This document shows positions 34,692 to 41,620 of a DNA stretch of 64,000 bases, piece after piece. The stretch covers positions 186,001 to 250,000 of the forward strand of contig NZ_JAYRJY010000001.1 in the NCBI RefSeq assembly GCF_041906005.1, read 5' to 3'. The notes under the pieces are model-generated. The model had not been told where the DNA came from. It did no database searches and was given only the letters and a program-made list of their open reading frames with translations. The number at the start of each line of letters is the position of its first letter. Position 1 is the stretch's first letter. The translations under genes were made by a program, and so were the position numbers. The DNA comes from Ferrovibrio sp041906005. GTDB taxonomy: Bacteria > Pseudomonadota > Alphaproteobacteria > Ferrovibrionales > Ferrovibrionaceae.

Positions 34692-34715
34692 TGTCACCAT
34701 GAACCCGTAAGTGTC
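34683..34715 (+). repeat. short direct repeat AACCCGTA(A)GTGTC near the left island edge
   Basis: AACCCGTAGTGTC (34683-34695) and AACCCGTAAGTGTC (34702-34715) are 19 bp apart. Such short repeats near an island end may be recombinase or regulator arm sites. Function is not shown. Confidence 0.5.
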
Positions 34716-34774
34716 GCTTAGGGGATGCACGACAATGAACCGTCGGAAAATTGCTTCAACCCGAGAGGCAGAGC

Positions 34775-35005
34775 ATGCCTGCGTTGCTTACGACCAAAGA
34801 GGCTGCCCGCCTCCTCCGCGTCGATCCCCAGACTATGTTCCGTTGGCGTAAAGACGGAACGGGACCAGCTTACATTCGGGTTGCTCAGACCATCATCCGG
34901 TACCGCGAGATTGACCTGATCTGGTTCATTGATAACAACCGCCATCGTAGCCTTGCAGACGAGTCATCGAAGGTGACTAAGAGAAAATCGAAACTATCCA
35001 AATAA
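34775..35005 (+). CDS. AlpA/excisionase-like helix-turn-helix protein
   Basis: A 76-residue DNA-binding protein. LLTTKEAARLLRVDPQTMFR (about 4-23) is a MerR/HTH_17-type winged helix with the usual RWRKDG...YIRV continuation, as in AlpA and excisionase-like proteins, and the tail is very Lys-rich. It could act as a recombination directionality factor or a repressor. It opens the 1.6 kb island and is convergent with the DUF6602-like gene (80 nt between stops). Start at 34775 follows GAGAGGCAGAG. Confidence 0.8.
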   Translation: MPALLTTKEAARLLRVDPQTMFRWRKDGTGPAYIRVAQTIIRYREIDLIWFIDNNRHRSLADESSKVTKRKSKLSK

Positions 35006-35085
35006 GATGACTACCGCATGTGAAAAGCAGGTTTGGCAGAATACATCTACTTTCTGCCAACCGGCGATTTATCGAATGATCGAGT

Positions 35086-35964
35086 TCAGTAGTAGAGCCC
35101 ATTCCAGTGGCTCCATCCGCCCCCACCATCGAATGCCGGCTGCTTCAGCAATTGCTCCGTAACTACTGACTGGGGCCAATGCCTAATATTGCCCCTACCC
35201 TGTGGGCTCAGCACGGTTCTGTAGTATTCAGACAAGTTTCTAAGTGTCGGGTCTTCCCAAGCCAATCGTGTAGTTGTGTAGTTGATCGCGTTTGCGATTG
35301 GATTGCCCTCGGCTTGCATGAACGAGGTCATGACAGGGCCTTCTAGCTGGGGTGGTGGGCGGTGAAAAAGGAATTGCATGACCGAGTGGTGCCACGCCTT
35401 GAGATCAGCCACGCAGACAAGATCGATCTCCTTGATGGGATGATCGACATAAGTTTGGCTAGCCGTGAGAATCTCAAGATGAATCTTCTCCTCGGCATTC
35501 GCTCCAAAATCGTGGCTATGCGCGAGAACGCCAAAGATCATCGGTGCTACCAGCTCTTTGTAAGGAGAACCGTAACGCTTAGGGAGAGCGGCCTTCAATT
35601 CGGCACACTTCTTTACCGCCTTCGTTATATCGCCAGGCCGCAGGGTCAACTTGCACTCAAACACGGCTGCCACCCCACCGGCCAAGTGCATCTTCTTCTC
35701 TCTTAGACGGCGCGGATAAGCGCGATTGTGCACGACCACATCAACCTGACCGCCTGACCAACCATTAGGTACCATGACGCGCCCTTTGGTCGTGACGTTA
35801 TATTCGGATGGCAACCAGCCGCCTAAAATCTCTCGCCAGTTTTCCTCGCCCTCATCTCCAGCAGTTCCTGCATCCTCTCTGGATCGCTTGCGAATACGTT
35901 CATACTCGGCCGCGATCTCCACGGCTTGTTGCTGGAAGAAATCGTGGAGGTCGTTGTCAGCCAT
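35086..35964 (-). CDS. DUF6602-like protein with PD-(D/E)xK-type nuclease motif
   Basis: A 292-residue soluble protein. After an N-terminal helix region, GGQVDVVVHNRAYP (about 78-91 from this start) and AAVFECKLTL (about 108-117) give the D...ExK arrangement of PD-(D/E)xK nucleases, in the layout of DUF6602 proteins, which appear in defence and mobile contexts. The N-terminal part has GEENWREILGGWLPSEYNV. Base composition is more AT-rich than the flanks. Start at 35964 (ATG) is preferred to an in-frame TTG at 36000. The biological target is unknown; restriction-like defence is a hypothesis. Confidence 0.7.
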   Translation of the reverse strand: MADNDLHDFFQQQAVEIAAEYERIRKRSREDAGTAGDEGEENWREILGGWLPSEYNVTTKGRVMVPNGWSGGQVDVVVHNRAYPRRLREKKMHLAGGVAAVFECKLTLRPGDITKAVKKCAELKAALPKRYGSPYKELVAPMIFGVLAHSHDFGANAEEKIHLEILTASQTYVDHPIKEIDLVCVADLKAWHHSVMQFLFHRPPPQLEGPVMTSFMQAEGNPIANAINYTTTRLAWEDPTLRNLSEYYRTVLSPQGRGNIRHWPQSVVTEQLLKQPAFDGGGGWSHWNGLYY

Positions 35965-36135
35965 ATTCGTCTCGAAAGCTAATATCAGGCAGTTGGCCAA
36001 ATATCATTTTAGCCCGTATGGCGTCTTCCTCATTCTCGGGACATGATGACGACGTAAGCACTACCAGCCCAGCCACCAGAATACTGTGCATCAGCACCTA
36101 CGGTTGCCTATGACGGCCTATAGCGGGACTATTCG

Positions 36136-36152
36136 TGAGTTTGAAAAACTCA
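36136..36152. other. small perfect hairpin near the right island edge
   Basis: TGAGTTT (36136-36142) and AAACTCA (36146-36152) with a GAA loop. It lies in the 243-bp gap (35965-36207) between the DUF6602-like gene and the biotinyl gene; that gap otherwise shows no reading frame of note. It may be part of a terminator or recombination site. Confidence 0.4.
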
Positions 36153-36205
36153 AGAATTTATATTAATTTGCTGGAAAACCGGTATTTTCTTTAGGGAGCA
36201 TAATG

Positions 36206-36220
36206 ACATGCCCGTTATCG
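36206..36220 (+). repeat. right 15-bp direct repeat (putative att site)
   Basis: ACATGCCCGTTATCG, identical to 34609-34623. It spans the start codon of the intact biotinyl gene. Confidence 0.8.
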
Positions 36221-36429
36221 AGATCAAGGCCGATGTCACCGGCAAGGTATGGAAGATCGAGGCTGAAGCCGGTGCGTCCCTGGGCAGCGGCGACATCGTG
36301 ATGATCCTTGAATCGATGAAAATGGAAATCCCGGTCGAGGCCCCGAAGGCCGGCAGGCTCGCCGCCCTCACCGTTGCCGAGGGCGACAGCGTGAAGGAAG
36401 GCCAGGTGCTGGCTAAACTGGAGGCGTGA
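36208..36429 (+). CDS. stand-alone biotinyl (biotin/lipoyl attachment) domain protein
   Basis: A 73-residue protein made of one biotinyl domain. The biotinylation motif ESMKME places the modified lysine at K38, and the half-barrel layout and length are typical of small BCCP-type carriers that work with acyl-CoA or urea carboxylases encoded elsewhere. No carboxylase subunit is nearby. Its SD here (AGGGAG, 36193-36198) is island-derived and differs from the AGGAGG of the displaced original start at 34.6 kb, so expression may have changed with the insertion. Confidence 0.9.
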   Translation: MPVIEIKADVTGKVWKIEAEAGASLGSGDIVMILESMKMEIPVEAPKAGRLAALTVAEGDSVKEGQVLAKLEA

Positions 36430-36460
36430 GGGGGCGCTACGCCCTCGCCGTCCCTACCTG

Positions 36461-37306
36461 TCAATGTCCGCTTTTCGCCAGGTGGTCGAATTCCAGCAAT
36501 TGCTCGAGGATCGGTTCCAGCTTGTCGAATTCCACCATGTTGGGGCCGTCCGACGGCGCTGAATCCGGGTCCTTGTGGGTTTCCATGAACACGGCGGCCA
36601 CGCCGATCGCCACGGCGCCACGCGCCAGCACCGGCACGAAGCGGCGGTCGCCGCCCGAGGCCGTGCCCTTGCCGCCCGGCTGCTGCACCGAATGCGTGGC
36701 ATCGAACACCACCGGGCAGCCGGTCTCGGCCATGATCGGCAGCGCGCGCATGTCGTTGACCAGCGTGTTGTAGCCAAAACTCACGCCGCGCTCGCACAGC
36801 ATCACGTTCGGATTGCCGCAATAGTCGAATTTCTCGACGATGTTCTTCATGTCCCAGGGGGCGAGGAACTGGCCCTTCTTCACGTTCACCGGCTTGCCGG
36901 TCTGGGCGGCGGCAACCAGCAGGTCGGTCTGGCGGCACAGGAAGGCCGGGATCTGCAGCACATCCACATGCGGCGCCACTTCGCGGCATTGTTCCTCGGT
37001 GTGCACATCGGTGATCACCGGCAGGCCGAGCGTCGAGCGGATTTCATCGAACACCGGAATGGCATTTTCCAGCCCGAAGCCGCGGTTGGAGCGGATCGAG
37101 GTGCGGTTGGCCTTGTCGAAGGAGGATTTGTAGATGAAGCTGACACCGAGCTTCTCGGTCAGCTCCTTCAGCGAGCCGGCCATGTCCAGCGCGTGTTCGC
37201 GGCTTTCCATGGCGCAGGGCCCGGCGATCAGCGTCAGCGGCAGATCATTGCCGATCTCGAATTCACCGACCTTCACGTGGCGGATGGGGTTCTGGGTATC
37301 GCTCAT
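36461..37306 (-). CDS. kdsA: 3-deoxy-8-phosphooctulonate synthase
   Basis: A 281-residue TIM-barrel enzyme that condenses phosphoenolpyruvate with arabinose 5-phosphate to make KDO 8-phosphate for lipopolysaccharide. IAGPCAMES (about 27-35) and KSSFDKANRTSIRSNRG are the substrate-binding signatures, and DATHSVQQPGG is the C-terminal block. The Asn in CGNPNVMLCERG suggests the metal-independent type. It is downstream of pyrG on the same strand, as in many proteobacteria, with a repeat-bearing gap of 182 bp. Confidence 0.95.
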   Translation of the reverse strand: MSDTQNPIRHVKVGEFEIGNDLPLTLIAGPCAMESREHALDMAGSLKELTEKLGVSFIYKSSFDKANRTSIRSNRGFGLENAIPVFDEIRSTLGLPVITDVHTEEQCREVAPHVDVLQIPAFLCRQTDLLVAAAQTGKPVNVKKGQFLAPWDMKNIVEKFDYCGNPNVMLCERGVSFGYNTLVNDMRALPIMAETGCPVVFDATHSVQQPGGKGTASGGDRRFVPVLARGAVAIGVAAVFMETHKDPDSAPSDGPNMVEFDKLEPILEQLLEFDHLAKSGH

Positions 37307-37385
37307 TCTGCGTCGCTCCTGATCACTCGCCCCGCAACCACTCTAATCCGTCATGGCCGGGCCCAGAAAGGGCTTCATTGCCGGC

Positions 37386-37450
37386 CATCCACGAGTAAAT
37401 CTGTCGTCGGTTGCCAAAACGTGGATGCCCGGCACAAGGCCGGGCATGAC
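37386..37450. repeat. intergenic palindromic repeat cluster between kdsA and pyrG
   Basis: CATCCACG (37386-37393) is complemented by CGTGGATG (37420-37427), and ATGCCCGGC (37425-37433) by GCCGGGCAT (37439-37447); the unit ends CATGACG. The sequence resembles the alphaproteobacterial intergenic palindromes of the CGTCATGCCCGG...CCGGGCATCCACG kind. CGTCATGGCCGGGC at about 37350 may be a partial second copy. Confidence 0.65.
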
Positions 37451-37488
37451 GGTAATATATTGGAGACGATGGTGTTTTTCCAGCCGGC

Positions 37489-39120
37489 CTAGACCAGCCG
37501 CGACTGGTCCAGCGCCGCTTTCACGAAGCTGGCGAACAGCGGATGCGGTTCAAAGGGCTTGGATTTCAGTTCGGGGTGATACTGCACGCCGATGAACCAG
37601 GGGTGGTTCGGCAGTTCGACGATCTCGGGCAGCAGGCCATCGGGCGACATGCCGGAGAAGACCAGGCCGCAGGATTCCAGCTTGTCGCGATACTTGGTGT
37701 TCACCTCGTAGCGGTGCCGGTGGCGCTCGGAGATCGTCGTGCTGCCATAGATCTCGGCCACGCGCGAGCCCGGCTTCAGCGCGGCATCGTAGGCGCCCAG
37801 CCGCATGGTGCCGCCCAGGTCACCGGCCTTGCTGCGCTGCTCCAGTTCATTGCCGCGCATCCACTCGGTCATCAAGCCCACGAGCGGCTCTTCCGCCGGG
37901 CCGAATTCGGTGCTGCTGGCTTTCTTGATGCCGGCCTTGGAGCGGGCATATTCAATCACCGCCATCTGCATGCCGAAGCAGATGCCGAAATACGGCACGT
38001 TGCGTTCACGGGCGAAGGTGACCGCACGGATCTTGCCTTCCGAGCCGCGTTCGCCGAAGCCGCCCGGCACCAGGATGGCATGCACGCCATCCAGCGCATG
38101 CAGGGCGGTTTCGTCCTTTTCGAATATCTCGGACTCGATCCACTCGATGTTGACGCGCGCGTTGTTGGCGATGCCGCCATGCGCCAGCGCCTCGGCCAGC
38201 GACTTATAGGCATCCTTCAGGCCGGTATACTTGCCGACGATGGCGATCTTGACGCTGTTCTCCGGCGCCACCACGCGCTGAACCACGCTTTTCCAGCGCG
38301 ACAGGTCGGGCTCTTTCGCCGCATCGATGCCGAAGCTTTTCAGCACCTGCACATCCAGCCCGGCCTCGTGATAGGCCAGCGGCGCGGCGTAGATGGTGTT
38401 CACATCAAGCGCGGGGATCACCGCCTCTTCGCGCACGTTGCAGAACAACGCCATCTTCTTGCGGTCGCCCTGCGGAATCTCGCGGTCGGCGCGGCAGAGC
38501 AGGATATCAGGCTGGATGCCGATGGAACGCAGCTCCTTCACCGAATGCTGCGTCGGCTTGGTCTTCAGCTCGCCCGAGGCGGCGATGAACGGCACCAGCG
38601 TCACGTGGATGTAGATCGCCTGGCCCCGGCCGGCTTCCAGGCCGAACTGGCGGATCGCTTCCAGGAAGGGCAGGCTTTCGATGTCGCCCACCGTGCCGCC
38701 CACTTCCACCAGCATGAAATCGACGTCGTTGCGGTCGGCCGCGATGAAATCCTTGATGGCGTCGGTGATATGCGGGATCACCTGCACGGTGCCGCCCAGA
38801 TAGTCGCCGCGGCGCTCCTTGGCGATCACGGTCTGGTAGATGCGGCCGGTGGTGATGTTGTCGGTCTTGCGGCCGGGCACGCCGGTGAAGCGCTCGTAAT
38901 GACCAAGATCAAGGTCGGTTTCGGCGCCGTCATCGGTGACGAAGACCTCGCCATGCTGATACGGGCTCATGGTGCCCGGATCGACGTTGATATAGGGATC
39001 GAGCTTGCGCAGGCGGACGGAATAGCCGCGGGCCTGCAGCAGGGCGCCGAGCGCCGCCGAAGCCAGACCTTTGCCGAGGGAGGAAACCACGCCGCCGGTG
39101 ATGAAGATGTACCGCGTCAT
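37489..39120 (-). CDS. pyrG: CTP synthase
   Basis: A 543-residue enzyme making CTP from UTP, ATP and glutamine. The N-terminal synthase domain opens with FITGGVVSSLGKGLA (P-loop) and has KLDPYINVDPGTMSP. The C-terminal class I glutamine amidotransferase carries the nucleophile Cys in FGICFGMQ and the HPE motif near QYHPELKS. Start at 39120 follows an AGGAGG SD and gives the family N-terminus. It lies between secG and kdsA on the minus strand. Confidence 0.97.
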   Translation of the reverse strand: MTRYIFITGGVVSSLGKGLASAALGALLQARGYSVRLRKLDPYINVDPGTMSPYQHGEVFVTDDGAETDLDLGHYERFTGVPGRKTDNITTGRIYQTVIAKERRGDYLGGTVQVIPHITDAIKDFIAADRNDVDFMLVEVGGTVGDIESLPFLEAIRQFGLEAGRGQAIYIHVTLVPFIAASGELKTKPTQHSVKELRSIGIQPDILLCRADREIPQGDRKKMALFCNVREEAVIPALDVNTIYAAPLAYHEAGLDVQVLKSFGIDAAKEPDLSRWKSVVQRVVAPENSVKIAIVGKYTGLKDAYKSLAEALAHGGIANNARVNIEWIESEIFEKDETALHALDGVHAILVPGGFGERGSEGKIRAVTFARERNVPYFGICFGMQMAVIEYARSKAGIKKASSTEFGPAEEPLVGLMTEWMRGNELEQRSKAGDLGGTMRLGAYDAALKPGSRVAEIYGSTTISERHRHRYEVNTKYRDKLESCGLVFSGMSPDGLLPEIVELPNHPWFIGVQYHPELKSKPFEPHPLFASFVKAALDQSRLV

Positions 39121-39164
39121 GGGCCTCCTGTTTAATCTAATCGCTCGACACAATGAAGGGCTTT

Positions 39165-39180
39165 GCGTACCGCAGTACGC
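39165..39180. other. short hairpin between secG and pyrG
   Basis: GCGTAC (39165-39170), CGCA loop, GTACGC (39175-39180). It lies in the 88-bp gap between the two minus-strand genes. No U-run follows on the minus strand, so it is not a convincing terminator. Confidence 0.35.
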
Positions 39181-39208
39181 GATTTAATTGATCTGTAAAT
39201 TCAGATGC

Positions 39209-39523
39209 TTACTGCGACAGCGGCACGGCCGGCTTGGGCGACTCGGCCGGGGCCGACGGTGTCGTGGCCGGGGCGGCGTCGAGAATCGAGCGCGGCTTGG
39301 AATGACCGCCGGCCATGATCGCCAGCACGATACTGGTGCAGATGAACAGCGCCGCCAGGATGGCCGTGGTGCGGGTCAGCAGGTTGGCCTGGCCACGCGC
39401 GGTCATGAACCCGCCGCCACCGCCGCCCATGCCAAGGCCGCCGCCTTCCGAGCGCTGCACCAGGATGACGCCGATCAGCGCCAGCGCCAGCAGGATATGC
39501 ACCACCAGAAGGAAGGTCATCAT
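39209..39523 (-). CDS. secG: preprotein translocase subunit SecG
   Basis: A 104-residue membrane protein with two helices (about 3-20 and 55-72) and the cytosolic loop VQRSEGGGLGMGGGGG between them, the hallmark of SecG. It stimulates SecYEG-mediated export. The C-terminal tail is Pro/Ala-rich. It lies upstream of pyrG on the same strand. Confidence 0.93.
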   Translation of the reverse strand: MMTFLLVVHILLALALIGVILVQRSEGGGLGMGGGGGGFMTARGQANLLTRTTAILAALFICTSIVLAIMAGGHSKPRSILDAAPATTPSAPAESPKPAVPLSQ

Positions 39524-39634
39524 GGTCTTGAATCTCCGAAAGTCCGGGGGCTTTTACACCCTCAGGTCAGATAGGGAAAGCCCCTGCGGCAGGCAAGGTG
39601 GAGGCTTCAACAGTTTTTGAGCCTGAGCAATGGG

Positions 39635-40669
39635 TTAACCCACCGCCGGGTCGTCATACCGATGGCTGCAGCCCCAGGGGTCGGTGACGGTCCAGGAGCC
39701 ATCCTTCTGGGGCTCGGCATAGGCCGGGCCGACCGGCACCTTCCCGTGGCCACCGGGGATATCGAGGATATAGGTCGGCTGCAGCAGGCCCGAGGTATGG
39801 CCGCGCAGGCGGCGCATCAGTTGCTGCCCCTCTTCCAGCGACAGGCGGAAATGGCTGGTGCCGCGCGCCAGGTCGCCGTGATGCAGGTAATGCGGCTTGA
39901 TCCGGTTGGCCACCATGGCGCGGAACAGGTCGGTCAGCGCCGCCGGGCTGTCGTTCACGCCCTTCAGCAGCACCGACTGGCCCAGCATCGGAATGCCGGC
40001 ATCCACCAGGCGGCGGATCGCGGCCACTGCCTCGGGCACGAATTCGCGGGCATGGTTGGCATGCAGCAGCAGCCACACGGTCTTGTCGCCGGATTTCAGC
40101 GCCGCGACCATCTCATCACTGATGCGCGCCGGATCGACCACAGGCACGCGGCTGTGGATGCGGATCACGCCCAGATGCGGGATGGCATTCAGCCGCGCGA
40201 TCACCTCTTGCAGTCGGCGCGGCGAAACGATCAGCGGATCGCCGCCGGTGAGGATCACCTCCCAGATCGCCGGATGCTGCGCGATATAGTCGATGGCGGC
40301 ATCGAGCTGTTCGGCGCTGAGGCCCTTCGCACCATTCTTGATACTGGCCGGCCCCACCATCTCGCGGCGGAAGCAGAACCGGCAATAGACCGGGCAAACA
40401 TTCACCAGCTTGAGCAGCACGCGGTCGGGGTAGCGGTGCACGATGCCCGCCACCGGGCTGTGGGCCTCGTCGCCGATGGGGTCGGTGCGTTCATGATCAT
40501 GCGTCACCAGTTCCGCCGCATCGGGCAGGAACTGGCGCGCGATCGGGTCTTTCGGATCGGCGGGATCGATCTGCGCCTGCAGATGCGGTGTGACGGACAC
40601 GGCGAATTGCGCGGCCACCTGTTTCAGTGCCGCGATGCTGCCGTCCCGATCCCGCTCCTCGGCGCCCAT
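39635..40669 (-). CDS. radical SAM lysine 2,3-aminomutase family protein (EpmB-like)
   Basis: A 344-residue radical SAM enzyme. The cluster motif C92-x3-C96-x2-C99 (CPVYCRFC) binds the 4Fe-4S/SAM centre, and the PLP lysine region follows in GLLQPTYILDIPGGHGKVP (19 residues). The length fits EpmB, which turns lysine to beta-lysine for modification of elongation factor P, and is shorter than catabolic KamA (about 417). Neither efp nor epmA is in the window, so the EF-P role is inferred from size and family. Directly downstream of tpiA (4 nt gap) on the minus strand. Confidence 0.85.
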   Translation of the reverse strand: MGAEERDRDGSIAALKQVAAQFAVSVTPHLQAQIDPADPKDPIARQFLPDAAELVTHDHERTDPIGDEAHSPVAGIVHRYPDRVLLKLVNVCPVYCRFCFRREMVGPASIKNGAKGLSAEQLDAAIDYIAQHPAIWEVILTGGDPLIVSPRRLQEVIARLNAIPHLGVIRIHSRVPVVDPARISDEMVAALKSGDKTVWLLLHANHAREFVPEAVAAIRRLVDAGIPMLGQSVLLKGVNDSPAALTDLFRAMVANRIKPHYLHHGDLARGTSHFRLSLEEGQQLMRRLRGHTSGLLQPTYILDIPGGHGKVPVGPAYAEPQKDGSWTVTDPWGCSHRYDDPAVG

Positions 40670-40673
40670 GGGC

Positions 40674-41429
40674 TTACTTGAAGCCTTTCGCCTCGACGAT
40701 GGGCCAGAAATCGTTGGCCTTCAGGCTGGCGCCCCCCACCAGCGCGCCATCCACATCGGCCACGGCCATCAGTTGCTTCGCGTTGTCGGGCTTCACCGAG
40801 CCGCCATACAGGATGCGGAAACCGGCGCCATCATCGAAGCGCGCCTTCAGGTCCTGCCGGATCGCGGCATGCACCTCAGCCACCTGCTCCAGGGTCGGCG
40901 TGCGGCCGGTGCCGATGGCCCAGACCGGCTCATAGGCGATCACGGTGTTGGCGGCGTTGGCATCGTCGGGCAGCGAACCGCGCAGTTGTGAGCCCACCAC
41001 CTTCAGCGTTTCACCGGCATCACGCTGGGCCAGAGTTTCGCCCAGGCAGACGATGGCGACCAGACCGGCCCGATGGGCCGCCTGGGCCTTGGCCCGCACG
41101 GCTTCGTCGCTTTCGCCATGGTCGGCACGGCGTTCGGAATGGCCCACGATCGCATAGGCCGCGCCGGCATCCTTCAGCATCTCGGCCGCGATATCCCCGG
41201 TATGGGCACCTGCGGCCCTGGCGTGGCAATCCTGTCCGCCGACACCAATACCGCTGCCTTTCAGGGTCATGGCCATCGCCGCAACCAGGGTGGCGGGCGG
41301 ACAAAGGCCCAGTTCGGCCTGCGGGGCCTGGGCCTGCACCTTGCCGGCCAGCGCCGTGGCCTCGGCGAGGGAGGCCGTCAGGCCGTTCATTTTCCAGTTG
41401 CCGACAATCAGGGGGCGCCGCGCCGCCAT
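40674..41429 (-). CDS. tpiA: triosephosphate isomerase
   Basis: A 251-residue TIM barrel. Catalytic residues are visible: K13 in NWKMN, H97 in VGHSERR and E167 in AYEPVWAIGTG; the phosphate-binding LYGGSV is near the C-terminus. It interconverts dihydroxyacetone phosphate and glyceraldehyde 3-phosphate. It is divergent from ppiD, a common alphaproteobacterial arrangement, and its downstream neighbour on the minus strand is the EpmB-like gene. Confidence 0.97.
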   Translation of the reverse strand: MAARRPLIVGNWKMNGLTASLAEATALAGKVQAQAPQAELGLCPPATLVAAMAMTLKGSGIGVGGQDCHARAAGAHTGDIAAEMLKDAGAAYAIVGHSERRADHGESDEAVRAKAQAAHRAGLVAIVCLGETLAQRDAGETLKVVGSQLRGSLPDDANAANTVIAYEPVWAIGTGRTPTLEQVAEVHAAIRQDLKARFDDGAGFRILYGGSVKPDNAKQLMAVADVDGALVGGASLKANDFWPIVEAKGFK

Positions 41430-41554
41430 GGAAACCTCACAGGACTAGGGGGTCGAGAGATGGGGAAAAACCGGGTTTCTCCTAGCAAGTTCCGACCCGA
41501 AAGGCAAAGCCGGCGCCTTGCCGCCTCCCCGCCCCGGCCTTACTATGCCCGACC

Positions 41555-41587
41555 GCTCCGGCCGGGGTCGCAGGATCAGGCCGGAGC
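41555..41587 (+). other. leader hairpin upstream of ppiD
   Basis: GCTCCGGCC (41555-41563) and GGCCGGAGC (41579-41587) form a 9-bp stem followed by CTTTG, 34 nt before the ppiD ATG. It may be an attenuator or mRNA leader structure; no leader peptide was recognised. Confidence 0.4.
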
Positions 41588-41620
41588 CTTTGTTTCGCTT
41601 CACTTTTTCGGGTGTTTTCA

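Larger units (their letters stand above)
34609..36220. mobile_element. 1.6 kb island bounded by 15-bp direct repeats
   Basis: ACATGCCCGTTATCG occurs at 34609-34623 and 36206-36220. Both copies contain the start codons MPVI of the biotinyl gene, the left copy after a strong SD. The DNA between is visibly less GC-rich than its flanks, carries an AlpA-like HTH gene and a DUF6602-like gene in convergent order, and is not conserved-looking housekeeping. This is the signature of site-specific insertion at the 5' end of a gene that regenerates the gene start. No integrase is encoded, so it may be mobilised in trans or be a remnant. Confidence 0.65.

Noticed and set aside
34515..36207. Insertion sequence
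   Set aside because: No transposase and no terminal inverted repeats were seen; the 15-bp direct repeats at a gene start fit site-specific integration better.
37323..37488. tRNA or small RNA gene between kdsA and pyrG
   Set aside because: The hairpins are accounted for by an intergenic palindromic repeat; no cloverleaf or T-loop signature is present.
37543..39135. 530-codon plus-strand frame opposite pyrG
   Set aside because: CTP synthase on the minus strand is complete and unmistakable; the antisense product has no recognisable motif.
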